Of a stretch of DNA of 64,000 nt, positions 1 through 9,324 are shown one piece after another. A model generated the notes under the pieces. The model ran no database searches. It worked only from the letters and a program-made list of their open reading frames with translations, and had not been told where the DNA came from. Both the position numbers and the translations under genes were made by a program. Source of the stretch: Nematocida parisii ERTm1 (taxonomy: Eukaryota; Microsporidia); the NCBI RefSeq assembly GCF_000250985.1, contig NW_013524647.1, forward strand, positions 396,983 to 460,982, in the 5' to 3' direction. Numbering within the stretch: the first letter of the stretch is position 1; each line of letters starts with the position of its first letter.

Positions 1-1
1 C

Positions 2-349
2 TGGGAAATGTTCAGTACGCTTGGGATAGAAGCAGCACGGTCTTCTATCATCAGGGAGATAGCAGCTGTATTTGAGGTGTACGGTATAACAATTGATTAC
101 AGGCACTTGTCACTGATTGCTGACTACATGACCCATAAGGGAACAATTATCTCATTCAACAGGAGTGCATTTAGTGTGATGGGGTCCCCTATCCAGAGGA
201 TATCCTATGAGACTGCGTATACCTTCATAAAGGACACGATCGTAGACAGTTCAGTTGATAATTTAATTAACCCTTCATCCTGTCTTACGATAGGAAAGCC
301 CATTCCGATCGGTACAAATATGTCTGAGGTAGGGTACAACATAGACTAA
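2..349 (+). CDS. RPA190: DNA-directed RNA polymerase I largest subunit, C-terminal fragment
   Basis: This is the last 115 residues of the RNA polymerase I catalytic subunit, which transcribes rRNA in the nucleolus. The frame is open to the window edge, so the gene begins outside. The motifs GIEAAR, VYGI and RHLSLIADYMT, followed by FNR, a serine/proline stretch and a terminal GTN segment, match the conserved tail of the large subunit (jaw/cleft end). The short GTxMSE ending fits Pol I; Pol II would carry a heptad-repeat tail and none is present. The residues immediately before the first ATG at position 8 (WE) are coding. Identification rests on family motifs read by eye; Pol III is the main alternative but fits less well. 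Confidence 0.88.
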   Translation, partial: WEMFSTLGIEAARSSIIREIAAVFEVYGITIDYRHLSLIADYMTHKGTIISFNRSAFSVMGSPIQRISYETAYTFIKDTIVDSSVDNLINPSSCLTIGKPIPIGTNMSEVGYNID

Positions 350-1072
350 TAAACAGCTTAAATTTACTTAATCATAAATATACTGGTACACACCAGACAC
401 TCCTATTATACATATACTGTATATATATAGACATATTATAGACCAGTTATAGTTCTTATGCTGTATATATAGACATATTATACTTATACTGTATATATAC
501 TCTCTGTTATATATATACTCTTGTCACTGATATTCCTCTGTTATATATATACTCCTGTTATATGTGTATTCCTATTATAGTCACCTGTCATATACTCATA
601 TCATATACTCATGCTGTATACCCCGCTTGTTGTATACTCCTATTATATGTGTATTCCTATTGTACTCTCTGTTATATATATAGGCCTATTGTGCTCTTGT
701 TATAGATCTGTTATACTCATACTGTATATATACTCCTATTGTACTCCTCTTATTATATATATACTCCTCTTATCATATAGACCTGTTATACTTGTGTCGC
801 ATAGTCTTGTTATATATAACCCGAATATTCACCTGTCATATATACTCTCTGTTATACTCTTATCATATACCCCTCTGTTGTATACCCCTCTTATCATATA
901 CTCTTATCATATACTTCTCTTATTATAACTGTAATCTTATTTATGAATTATTTTTATTTATAAACCCTTTCAGGATCACGTGCAGAATGAACACATTTTA
1001 TAAAAACACAAAAATAAAAATTATATTTATTAAGAATAACTGACAATTTGAATATTTAATTGAAAATTCCCT
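350..1072. repeat. AT-rich degenerate minisatellite in convergent gap
   Basis: The stretch between two convergent genes is filled, from about 400 to 930, with loose variants of a TATACTCCTATTATATRTA-like unit of roughly 20 bp. Open frames exist here but encode only Tyr/Leu/Ile/Ser repeats without domains, so they are products of the repeat. No RNA gene was recognised. Confidence 0.8.
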
Positions 1073-2284
1073 TTATAGTGCAGATATAACCGAAATAAAT
1101 TCAATTGCTGCATCTTCTGCATAACTTTTATGGTTTGAGTACCCCAGGAAGCCCATGTGCCCACCCCGCTCAGTTAGCCCGAGTATAACATGAGTACTTT
1201 GCATGCACTCCTTTATGGGTATTGTATAATGCGGGACAATTGGGTCGTCCTTTGAATTCAGTATAAAGAATGGCTTCCTAATCTTATGAATAACATTTAC
1301 ACAGGACTCTTTATGATAATATTCCTGTAGGTCTGTGATACCGAATACTTTAGAAGTAAGTGCTACGTCTAATTCATGCATCGTGTTCATTTTTAGTAAT
1401 TTATCCACTGGGTACCCATTCTCTTCAAATACGTCTCTGTTCCTTTGTATGAATTTATGGATCTTCCTGGCGAATTCTCGGTTGTATATCCGCCTGGGGA
1501 TTGGTTTCTGCATATACTCAGATATCTTTACAAAATCAAAGGGGATCGAAATTGCCATGCCCCCTTTTATCCTGGATATTTCATCTTCTGTAAAGTGCAC
1601 GTCCATCTCACCAAAGGTTTTTGTCAGCCAGTGACCGCCCATGCTAAACCCTACACCAGAGACACTCCCAGTGTACGTGCTCAGGGCGTACTTAAACGTA
1701 GTGACTAAATCCTTATTCCACCCTATATGGAAGAACACCGGGGTTTTAAGCTTTTTAATAGTCCCCCGGGCACTCAGCCCGATCACTCTGTACCCCTCCT
1801 TAATAAGGTGTGAGGCAAGTATCCGTACATTCTTTGAATTAGCCGACCCACCAAGACCGTGCAGTACAATAACCGTATGCGTGGCAAGTACTTCTGGTTC
1901 GTACACCATAATCACAAAAGACCCTCCATCATCCTGTGTTATTTCTATTTGTGTATGCCTCTGCTGTAATGGCGTGCGTACAAAGTACGACACAGTCTGA
2001 ATCTGCGGAAGAATCCATAAAATATGCGGATAAAACACTTTCTCAAGACCCTTCAGCTTTGAAACAATAAAACCATTGCTCTCTGTAGCCTGGTAGTACA
2101 GGATAACCTTCTTACACGCAGTTATGTAGTACAGGACGTATATTAAAATAACCCACTTTATACCTAAAATAATCGAAAAGAACGTTAACGTAGACGCAAA
2201 AGATACTAAACTGTACGGGTTAGGCCGATAATTAGTCAAAGCACCTCTCCCCCTCTTCATCCCCATTAGTGCATTCTGCAGCAT
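1073..2284 (-). CDS. ABHD1/2/3-type (YheT-like) alpha/beta hydrolase, membrane anchored
   Basis: A 403-residue serine hydrolase of the ABHD1/2/3 group, which contains yeast EHT1/EEB1 acyltransferases and lipid esterases. A hydrophobic segment at about residues 26-57 should anchor it in a membrane. The oxyanion HG pair is at 142-143 in VLHGLGGS. The nucleophile elbow is GFSMGG with Ser214. The acid is in NSKDDPIVP and the histidine in GGHMGFLG near the end, so the triad is complete. The family's usual length is 350-450, so the gene looks whole. The start at 2284 is ATG; ATGs at residues 7 and 9 are possible alternatives. It diverges from TFC1 with 27 bp between, so the two probably share a promoter region. 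Substrate is unknown; lipid ester hydrolysis or acyl transfer is inferred from the family. Confidence 0.85.
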   Translation of the reverse strand: MLQNALMGMKRGRGALTNYRPNPYSLVSFASTLTFFSIILGIKWVILIYVLYYITACKKVILYYQATESNGFIVSKLKGLEKVFYPHILWILPQIQTVSYFVRTPLQQRHTQIEITQDDGGSFVIMVYEPEVLATHTVIVLHGLGGSANSKNVRILASHLIKEGYRVIGLSARGTIKKLKTPVFFHIGWNKDLVTTFKYALSTYTGSVSGVGFSMGGHWLTKTFGEMDVHFTEDEISRIKGGMAISIPFDFVKISEYMQKPIPRRIYNREFARKIHKFIQRNRDVFEENGYPVDKLLKMNTMHELDVALTSKVFGITDLQEYYHKESCVNVIHKIRKPFFILNSKDDPIVPHYTIPIKECMQSTHVILGLTERGGHMGFLGYSNHKSYAEDAAIEFISVISAL

Positions 2285-2311
2285 AAATATTTACTCTGTT
2301 TTTTTATTCTT

Positions 2312-3334
2312 ATGCATAATTTATTTATAAAGGAGAAACTAAAAAGTATTTCTATTATTTCTCTGCCGGGTGGGTACGAGGCGTACACCTGGGCAGATGA
2401 CTCGTTATATTTAAGAGAGTCACCGCAGAGGAAAGAGATCCATTTAGAAGAGAAACGGGTTGATTCCAACATGTTTATTGCTGTGCAGAGCACCACGGAA
2501 ACAACGATTTACGGCTGTGTGGGTGTACGGATGACTCCGATCCTGTCGGATTTTTACATTCCGATGCCGTGCGGATCGGTTTATTTTTATGATAAGATGA
2601 GGAATCTGCTTAATGCGGACATTTCAACGGGGGTTGAAGGGTATTTCAATCAGCATGTTAAATCCGATCCGATTCCATTTTATCCTGTTCCACTGACCAC
2701 GCACTCCGGGGTGTTCAAGTACTACAACTTTAAAGAGCTTAAGAATACGCAGAGAAGGACATTTTTAGTAAAGAAGATCCGGATAGAGGAGCGTGTTCCA
2801 GAGGCAGATTCACAAGTAGAGGATACAGTACGGTCACAGATTGGACAGAATTACAGTATGTTTAAGGATGTACTGAACAGAGCATTTACGCAGAGGCCTA
2901 TCTGGCCGATTAAAGGCATTGAGAAGTACTTTAAGGAGCACCAGAAAGACTTTCAGTCGTGGAAATGGTCATCTGTTAAGAATATACTTGCATGCATTGC
3001 GTATACGTACTCTACAGGCCCATGGAAGAAGCTTTGGGTTAAGTACGGGTATGACCCCAGGAAGGATCCAAGCACGTATAAATATCAGGTATATGTATGG
3101 AAGAATGTATCAAAAGCATTCGTTATCATGGACAATCCAGAGGTATACGATAAGATAGAAGAAACAGAAGGGTTTACACAGAAAGTATTTTCAGTCAGGA
3201 CGGGTTTCCTCACTGACCAGGCGCTTAATTACATGCACAAGAAATTCTCTGAGATGTCCATGCCCGCCCCGGAGACGTCCACTGGCAAATTGGACTTATT
3301 CGACAACTTAGACTTTGAAACCTTAGATGACTAA
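2312..3334 (+). CDS. TFC1: Transcription factor IIIC subunit tau95/GTF3C5
   Basis: Encodes 340 residues resembling TFIIIC tau95, the subunit that helps TFIIIC bind the A box of tRNA and 5S genes for Pol III. The N-terminal half matches the dimerisation (triple barrel) part, with the LPGGYEAY start. The C-terminal half has the family signature: RPIW followed by a lysine-rich turn, an AYTYSTGPWKKLWVKYGYDPR segment at about 230-252, then YQVYVW. The protein is much shorter than the yeast subunit (about 650 residues), and the acidic tail is reduced to DLFDNLDFETLDD. It is divergent from the hydrolase at 1073-2284. No frame problem is seen. Confidence 0.88.
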   Translation: MHNLFIKEKLKSISIISLPGGYEAYTWADDSLYLRESPQRKEIHLEEKRVDSNMFIAVQSTTETTIYGCVGVRMTPILSDFYIPMPCGSVYFYDKMRNLLNADISTGVEGYFNQHVKSDPIPFYPVPLTTHSGVFKYYNFKELKNTQRRTFLVKKIRIEERVPEADSQVEDTVRSQIGQNYSMFKDVLNRAFTQRPIWPIKGIEKYFKEHQKDFQSWKWSSVKNILACIAYTYSTGPWKKLWVKYGYDPRKDPSTYKYQVYVWKNVSKAFVIMDNPEVYDKIEETEGFTQKVFSVRTGFLTDQALNYMHKKFSEMSMPAPETSTGKLDLFDNLDFETLDD

Positions 3335-3517
3335 AATTCATACGAGACCAAGACTTATTACCATAAAACCACAACTTATTACCATAATAACAAAACATTC
3401 TACTAATAGTGTAATAAGTTCTAATCGTATATGCAGAATTTATTGGTCTATTGTGTATAAATAATAGAATATTTGCTTAAATCGGTAATAAATAATAGTA
3501 TATTATAATGCATAAAT

Positions 3518-3577
3518 CACCTGGAAAATATTCAGAATTTATTACACCACCTGGAAAATATTCAGAATTTATTACGC
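3518..3577. repeat. 30-bp tandem duplication upstream of the VASt protein gene
   Basis: Two adjacent copies, period 30 bp, share CACCTGGAAAATATTCAG and the following GAATTTATTAC. They sit 50-110 bp upstream of the start at 3626 and could be either promoter elements or a recent slippage product. A second small repeat (ACTTATTACCATAA type) lies just before, at about 3350-3390. Confidence 0.75.
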
Positions 3578-3625
3578 ATTAACCATATAAGACCACAATC
3601 TGAGAATGGTTTTTTATTTTAAAAT

Positions 3626-5365
3626 ATGGCAGGAGAGACGGGAGAGAAAGGCTTCTTAGAGTCCATGGAACTATCATTAGAAAATGTCTGTGCAGACGGG
3701 TTTGAATTTCTAGAGAAATCCAGGGCAGCTTACGAATCCATGAAGGATTTAAAGAAAGACATTGAAGGGTACGAGAAAAAGAAGAAGTTACTTGAATTAC
3801 AGATAGAGAAGCTCAGGACAGCCTTTGTGGAGTACGTGCACTCAATAGAAGCAATTGAGAATTCTGAAATATACAAAAGAGCCGTCCCAGTGAAGAAGCT
3901 TAACCACAGCAGAGTGCTCAAGTACAGCCATCTGTTCATGCCCCCAAGCATTAGCAGTACATCCGAATCGATCCATTCAAGCATAAACAAAATCATCAAG
4001 AAAGCGAGTGAGGAGTATAAGCATGCTAAGAATCGGTACGACGGATTATTGTCATTCATTAGGACTGAGAGTATAACAGAAGGATCATTAGAATTAGAGA
4101 GACAGTTTCAGTTATACGAGAAGAAAGTAAACTTTACACAGCATAAGATGAACTTCTCCATACAGATGAACAAGCTGTCGCTTACCCTGTTAAAGGAAAT
4201 ATTCAATGAGATTGAATCCATTGAAAAAGTATCTGTAGAACATGCCAGGCACTGTCTAAGCATACAGAGAATGAAGGAGTACCAGTACAATTCAGTGGAC
4301 AATGCCATCTCACCAATGATCACCAAGGAGGTCACTACACTCGCACAGCTGGCACCGGACGAGTTAGAGAGACATAAACGAAAAATAACCAATGAGTACA
4401 GGCCAGTAAATGAAGAAAGAATGGTACGCCCCGTGGAGACACTTATTAAAAGGAAACTTATCCCGGACAAGGAAGGATTCTTATTCCAGAGGAAGAGCAA
4501 GAGCACGGAAGTTGCAAGTTTCTTCGCCCGGTTCGAGATTGGAGATAATTTATTCCGGGGGGTATTCCAGATATCTTCAGATGTCTTAGTTATATGCGAC
4601 ATGGTATTCGGATGGAACTATTCAATTCAGAAGAATGAGATCGTATTCTTCCGTCCTGCTGAGTCTTTGATTATTTTAAAGACGGAAACCGTATGGCTGA
4701 AGATATTCTGTACGTACAGGGACGTATTAGACTTATGCCAGTGGTATAACAATTCAAAATATGAAAGTGTACATCCTGTCCTAATAGGAAGCACAGAAGA
4801 GAGTCCAAGCACGCTATTACAGAATAAATTCATACCAGAAGCAGAGGATGAAATAAAATCACTTTCACTGCACGGGTATACGCTCATAAGCAATACAACC
4901 TGGGAGAATAAGGTCAAGAAGAGGTCTTTCATGAAGCACATAAAGTACAAAGATATCCGGATATTTTCAGTACTGTATACAGAAACGTATACGGCCGATG
5001 AAGGCACGGAGTACCCCACGATACTTCTGTTCTCTACGATAAAGGTGCTCAAATTTATCCCTGAGGCACAAGTTATTTCAAGGATATGCTTTAAAAGGAC
5101 TGTTGAAATGGGTGACCACACAGATATTTATTGCTACGTAGAGAAAGGCACTTTCTGCTGGCCAGTCTGCTGGGTTATTAAATGGATTATGCTGGATATA
5201 ATTAAAGTACTGCACAGATCGAGTGCGTATAATAATGACCAAGTACGTATGAACAGTATAAATATGAACAGGGTCCTGTATACGAGTATAATAATTGCAG
5301 GGATATCAATTATTCTGGGAGTATCACTTACATTTAAAGTATTTAGTCTATTTACAGCAGTATAA
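3626..5365 (+). CDS. BAR-PH-VASt membrane-contact protein (SIP3/LAM-like)
   Basis: A 579-residue protein with the domain order of yeast Sip3/Lam3 and Ysp1/Lam1, which move sterols between ER and plasma membrane at contact sites. Residues 1-215 are helical and charged, fitting a BAR domain. A PH-like domain starts near 280 (EGFLFQRKSK, then FRGVFQI and a WLKIFC strand). A VASt/StART-like domain covers about 405-525, with the typical TTWENKVKK entry and a KGTFCWPVC strand. A C-terminal membrane segment lies at about 550-575 (SIIIAGISIILGVSLTF). The family usually exceeds 1,000 residues, so this is a compact form. The ATG follows an AT-rich leader that includes the 30-bp duplication. Sterol as cargo is inferred from the family. 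Confidence 0.75.
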   Translation: MAGETGEKGFLESMELSLENVCADGFEFLEKSRAAYESMKDLKKDIEGYEKKKKLLELQIEKLRTAFVEYVHSIEAIENSEIYKRAVPVKKLNHSRVLKYSHLFMPPSISSTSESIHSSINKIIKKASEEYKHAKNRYDGLLSFIRTESITEGSLELERQFQLYEKKVNFTQHKMNFSIQMNKLSLTLLKEIFNEIESIEKVSVEHARHCLSIQRMKEYQYNSVDNAISPMITKEVTTLAQLAPDELERHKRKITNEYRPVNEERMVRPVETLIKRKLIPDKEGFLFQRKSKSTEVASFFARFEIGDNLFRGVFQISSDVLVICDMVFGWNYSIQKNEIVFFRPAESLIILKTETVWLKIFCTYRDVLDLCQWYNNSKYESVHPVLIGSTEESPSTLLQNKFIPEAEDEIKSLSLHGYTLISNTTWENKVKKRSFMKHIKYKDIRIFSVLYTETYTADEGTEYPTILLFSTIKVLKFIPEAQVISRICFKRTVEMGDHTDIYCYVEKGTFCWPVCWVIKWIMLDIIKVLHRSSAYNNDQVRMNSINMNRVLYTSIIIAGISIILGVSLTFKVFSLFTAV

Positions 5366-5737
5366 GATATGCATCTGAAGCACAGTAAGCACAGCACATG
5401 TAATAATAAAATATGCATAAGAGTAGATTATACCTTAATTATACCATTATAATCATAAGTATATACCAGAGACCACCGTATAAGTAAAGTATTAATAAGG
5501 AGTAATACCATGGGCCAGGTACTATTATAGTCCGGTATAGGAGAGTTAATGGGATACGGTATTTATTGTATTATGAAGCAGTCTGTGCCCATACGGACAT
5601 ATAGTCCTTATGGTTATACTAGTACTATTATAGTCCTTATGGTTATACTTCCGTTGATTATTAGATCCCTGCCTTATATTTTGGTTATATCACCGTATGT
5701 ACAGGTGTATTTATAGATCAGTCTTAGATACGTGCAC
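5366..5737. other. Intergenic stretch with short direct repeats
   Basis: No gene seen. Two copies of TATAGTCCTTATGGTTATACT lie at about 5600-5620 and 5629-5649, and related TAGTCC fragments surround them. The rest is AT-rich without clear signals. Confidence 0.6.
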
Positions 5738-6313
5738 TTATACGGTGATGGCCGTATCACTGTGTTTATTATAAGTATAATTCGGGTTATATCGGGTTAT
5801 GCATTTTATAGTAAATATGTTATGATACGTTCTGTATGGGTATACGGCACTGGATAATTCCTTACTTTGCACTATAAATGTACTTGCAATATACTGAACT
5901 ATCCTTCCCGTGGTGGAGAGTGATTTAGTCCTGGTCATACTTTCAATGTAAAATATTCTACGGAATGGGAACAGGATTCTATACGCAACCGCAATGGGTG
6001 CAGATATCCCAGGACCATTGCATATCAGAAAGTCACTCTTAGCACGGAATACTATTAAAAAGGCCATCACAAGGGAATGTATGATTTGTAACAGGGAGTA
6101 TGCAGCAAGTACCGTATTTGGTCTGGGCACTGTATACAGGGAGTACTTCATTGGGGATATTTCATTAATAAAGTGTCTTTCTGAGAGGTGATCACAAGGT
6201 GAGCAAATGAGTGAAACATTCAAGAATTCAGGTCCTTTTTTCATGACTTCAATTATTTCCTGTGTGTGACCACCTCCACCGAGCACGATTAAAGGCACCA
6301 ATTTCTCCTGCAT
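5738..6313 (-). CDS. ALG14: UDP-GlcNAc transferase subunit ALG14
   Basis: Encodes 191 residues matching Alg14, the membrane partner that holds Alg13 at the ER and with it adds the second GlcNAc to dolichol-PP-GlcNAc. Seen: the GGGGHTQEI loop near the start, a hydrophobic helix around 75-90, the CNGPGISAPIAVA motif, YIESMTRTKSLSTTGRIV, and FIVQSKEL, in family order. The family is usually about 215-235 residues; the C-terminus after VQSKEL is divergent and contains the codons of a TCGGGTTA octamer pair (5782-5799). The usual N-terminal transmembrane helix is missing, since the GGGGHT loop begins at residue 12. No ALG13 gene is in the window. Most studied microsporidia are described as lacking N-glycan assembly, which makes this gene notable. 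Confidence 0.88.
   Translation of the reverse strand: MQEKLVPLIVLGGGGHTQEIIEVMKKGPEFLNVSLICSPCDHLSERHFINEISPMKYSLYTVPRPNTVLAAYSLLQIIHSLVMAFLIVFRAKSDFLICNGPGISAPIAVAYRILFPFRRIFYIESMTRTKSLSTTGRIVQYIASTFIVQSKELSSAVYPYRTYHNIFTIKCITRYNPNYTYNKHSDTAITV
5782..5799. promoter_or_regulatory. TCGGGTTA octamer pair, 10-bp period
   Basis: Two TCGGGTTA copies start at 5782 and 5792. Unlike the other pairs in the window this one falls inside the 3-prime end of a coding region (ALG14), so it may be coincidental or may mean the ALG14 tail is not under strong protein constraint. Confidence 0.4.
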
Positions 6314-7135
6314 GCAAAGTGTTTATAATATAAATTTAGTCTAAATAAAATAATCAGACAGGATTAGGCAGTATTAGACTGGATTAGACTGGAATGGGCA
6401 GGATTAGGCTTAAAGGACTGTATTATACATAAGGACTGTATTAGAGTAGATTAGACTGAATTATACATAAGGACTGTATTATACATAAGGGGTATATTAG
6501 ACATGATTAGGCTTAAAGGACTGTATTAGACTGGTATTAGACATAAGGACTGTATTAGACATGATTAACCATAAGGACTATATTTAGACTGTATTAGACT
6601 GGCATTATACATAAGGACTGTATTAGACAGGATTGGACTGCATTAGGCAGGAATAGGCTTAAAGGAGTGAATTAGGATTAACAGACTATATTAGGCTGTA
6701 TTAGGCATAAGGAGTGTATTATACATGATTAGGCTTAAATATCTGTATTATACATAATTAGACATAAGGAATGTATTATACAGTATTATACATAAATAGC
6801 CTGGTATTAGATATGATTGACATAATTAGGCTGGTATTATACATTATTATACATAATTATACATAAGGACTGTATTAGACTGGTATTAGGCATAAGGACT
6901 ATATTTAGACTGTATTAGGCTGGCATTATACATTATTAGTCTGTAATATACTGTATTAGCCTATATTATACATAACTAGCCTATATTATACATTATTATA
7001 CTGGTGTGTATTTGAGTATTCTGTATATTAGTAATGATTAATGGTAATTATACTTATAATATTTATTATAACGGATAAATAAGTAATTATTCTTATCAGA
7101 ATAACTGTCAGATTATGAACATCTAGCCTAATGGA
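6314..7135. repeat. Degenerate minisatellite, GGACTGTATTAGACATAA type
   Basis: From about 6350 to 6990 the sequence is built of shuffled variants of GGACTGTATTA, TATACATAA, GACATAA and GGCTTAAA, with a repeat step of about 18-22 bp. It separates two genes on the same (minus) strand. No coding frame or RNA gene is recognisable; the final 140 bp before ArgRS are plain AT-rich DNA. Confidence 0.85.
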
Positions 7136-8827
7136 TTACATCACTTCTAATGGTTTCATGCCCAGGATACTTACGGCATCTGCCAATACGTATCTGATTG
7201 ACTCGTACATCGCAAGTCTCGCCCTGGCAATATCTTTAGGCTGATTAGCCACCCATATAACACGGAAGATAGAGTTAACTAACTGACACACCTGCAGGAT
7301 ATACGTAACAATAATCGATGGTTCATGCGTCCTGATACTCTCCAATAGGACAGAAGGGTACCTGCCAAGTAGAAATAGGAGGTCATAGCACTTGTCACTG
7401 CCTAAATCAGTAAAGTCCAGTTCTAATGGACTCCCCACAGGATAAATAGAATTCCTGCTAATACTGGCCAGTCTGCACAGAGTGTACTGAATATACGGCC
7501 CCGTATCACCAATGAATGAAGTGTTCTTCTTCATGTCAAACTCATAGTCCTTGATCCGCTTGGCTTTAAAGTCCTGTATAAGAATCGCTGAGAGTGCCAG
7601 GTTCCTTGAAGTGTCTCTCTTATCGATTATTTGGTCTGATTTACCACTCTCCTCCATTTTCTCAAGGACGGCTTCCTGTGCCACATCTATAATATCCGAC
7701 AGGGATACGGCAGTGCCCTTCCTGGTGGACATTCCCTTGACCATGCCGAAATTTATGTGCAGGAATAGTGCTGGGTCATAACCATCCATCTCCATAAGGT
7801 TGAATAATTGCTTGAAGTGCAGGTCCTGCTGACTGGCCACTACGTATATAAGCTTATGCGGTGAGTACGTTTTAATTCTGTCCTGTGCTGAGAGGACGTC
7901 TCTTGTGATGTAAATAGTCGACCCATCCTTCTTCACTAAAACCGTCTTACCAAGCCTATCTAAGTCAGCTATCTTTGACCCATCCTCACACGGGACTAAG
8001 TACGGCTTAGACAGGATATTATCTAAAGCCGCCTGGCCCCCGTAGAAACTCTCTCCTGAGTATACGTCGAAGTATATGTTCATACTGGCATACATTTCCT
8101 TATACTTAGATATACTTAACTCCCTGAACTTACTCCACAGAGTCATTGCTTCTTCATCACCATCTTCCATTCTCTTAAAGAACTCCCTGGCTTTATCGTG
8201 CAGGGAGGGGTCTTCTTCTGCCCTCTTATTCATGCGTACGTATATGTCATTCAAGTACCTGATTGGATCCTCTTTCATCCTCTCAGACTCTCCATTGCAC
8301 GCTTTCTGGTCTTCTGTGTACCCTATGGCTAAGAATCCAAACTGTTTCCCCCAGTCGCCTAAATAGTTCAGTGCAACTGTCTTGTAGCCCATCTTCTTGT
8401 ATATGTTCTGGATGTAATTCCCAATAATTGTGGTTCTTAAATGGCCTGCATGGAACACCTTCGCAATATTTGGAGAACTAAAATCAATCACAACCGCTTT
8501 ATCCTTCCCCTCTGTGCTGCTCCCGTACTCGCCCTTCTTGGTAAGTATATCTATGACTAATTCTTTTGCTATTCCCTTTACATCTATGTATATACAGAGC
8601 ATTTGCTTAATTACCTCTACTCTCTTTATGATGGAATGGCCTTCTTTAATACTCTCTGCTACTGTCTGTATGACTGCCTCGTCCCGTGTGAGCTGTGAGA
8701 ATGGAACTATAAAATCACCGTTCTTTATGGTTTTACTCCGCATAATGGCTTTATTTACTCTCTCCACTTCAATACCACAGGATTTGCTTATAATGTCACC
8801 AAGCTCATTCCTAAGTCTGTCCTCCAT
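7136..8827 (-). CDS. Arginyl-tRNA synthetase
   Basis: A 563-residue class I synthetase that charges tRNA-Arg in the cytosol. The HIGH box appears as HAGH (126-129) in the ArgRS-specific context FSSPNIAKVFHAGHLRTT, followed by NYLGDWGKQFG. The KMSKS loop region reads GMSTRKGT near residue 370. The C-terminal anticodon-binding DALR domain includes YIQYTLCRLASISR and ends with ALSIL-type sequence. The length agrees with eukaryotic enzymes lacking the long N-terminal extension (about 570-610). The start at 8827 is the first ATG, and the protein begins with the Add1-like segment. It lies on the same strand as ALG14 but the minisatellite separates them. Confidence 0.95.
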   Translation of the reverse strand: MEDRLRNELGDIISKSCGIEVERVNKAIMRSKTIKNGDFIVPFSQLTRDEAVIQTVAESIKEGHSIIKRVEVIKQMLCIYIDVKGIAKELVIDILTKKGEYGSSTEGKDKAVVIDFSSPNIAKVFHAGHLRTTIIGNYIQNIYKKMGYKTVALNYLGDWGKQFGFLAIGYTEDQKACNGESERMKEDPIRYLNDIYVRMNKRAEEDPSLHDKAREFFKRMEDGDEEAMTLWSKFRELSISKYKEMYASMNIYFDVYSGESFYGGQAALDNILSKPYLVPCEDGSKIADLDRLGKTVLVKKDGSTIYITRDVLSAQDRIKTYSPHKLIYVVASQQDLHFKQLFNLMEMDGYDPALFLHINFGMVKGMSTRKGTAVSLSDIIDVAQEAVLEKMEESGKSDQIIDKRDTSRNLALSAILIQDFKAKRIKDYEFDMKKNTSFIGDTGPYIQYTLCRLASISRNSIYPVGSPLELDFTDLGSDKCYDLLFLLGRYPSVLLESIRTHEPSIIVTYILQVCQLVNSIFRVIWVANQPKDIARARLAMYESIRYVLADAVSILGMKPLEVM

Positions 8828-9324
8828 TAACGTACAAAAAAAGATTTATCCCATAAATATTCAGAATAAGAATATTTGGGCTGGCCACCACGGCGTATGC
8901 AGCAGTACTTCACTCCGTGATTATGGATAACTATGCAAAATATATTACACTATACATCATATATTTTAGCATGTATATATTTATACCATGAATAATTCTT
9001 ATTTTGAATGACTAAATGACTTGTTTATGCGTATATACTGTATATAATACATCCCATCATTAATAAGTATTCAATCTTCTGGTGTTATTCATAATTCACT
9101 CTATTTTACCATTAATTCCATAAATATTACTAAATTTATTACACAATGCTCATTATATAATGCATATTTACCACCCATAAATTTATAATTTACAGTGTAA
9201 TTATGCATGCATAATTATTTATACAGTGTGTCATAAGTATTCATAAGTTTATAGACTAATTACAACGCGTTCTGTTATTTTATTTAATTTACATTGTATA
9301 AATTATTTTATTTGTATTGTATCT
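8828..9324. other. AT-rich divergent intergenic region
   Basis: About 500 bp between the divergent ArgRS and RPT6 genes. It contains many ATAAATAT/TATTTAT runs and TAATGCATA palindromes; both promoters must lie here, but no specific site is clear. Confidence 0.6.

Noticed and set aside
611-1043. Open frames in the first minisatellite
   Set aside because: Only Tyr/Ile/Leu/Ser repeats from the TA-rich array.
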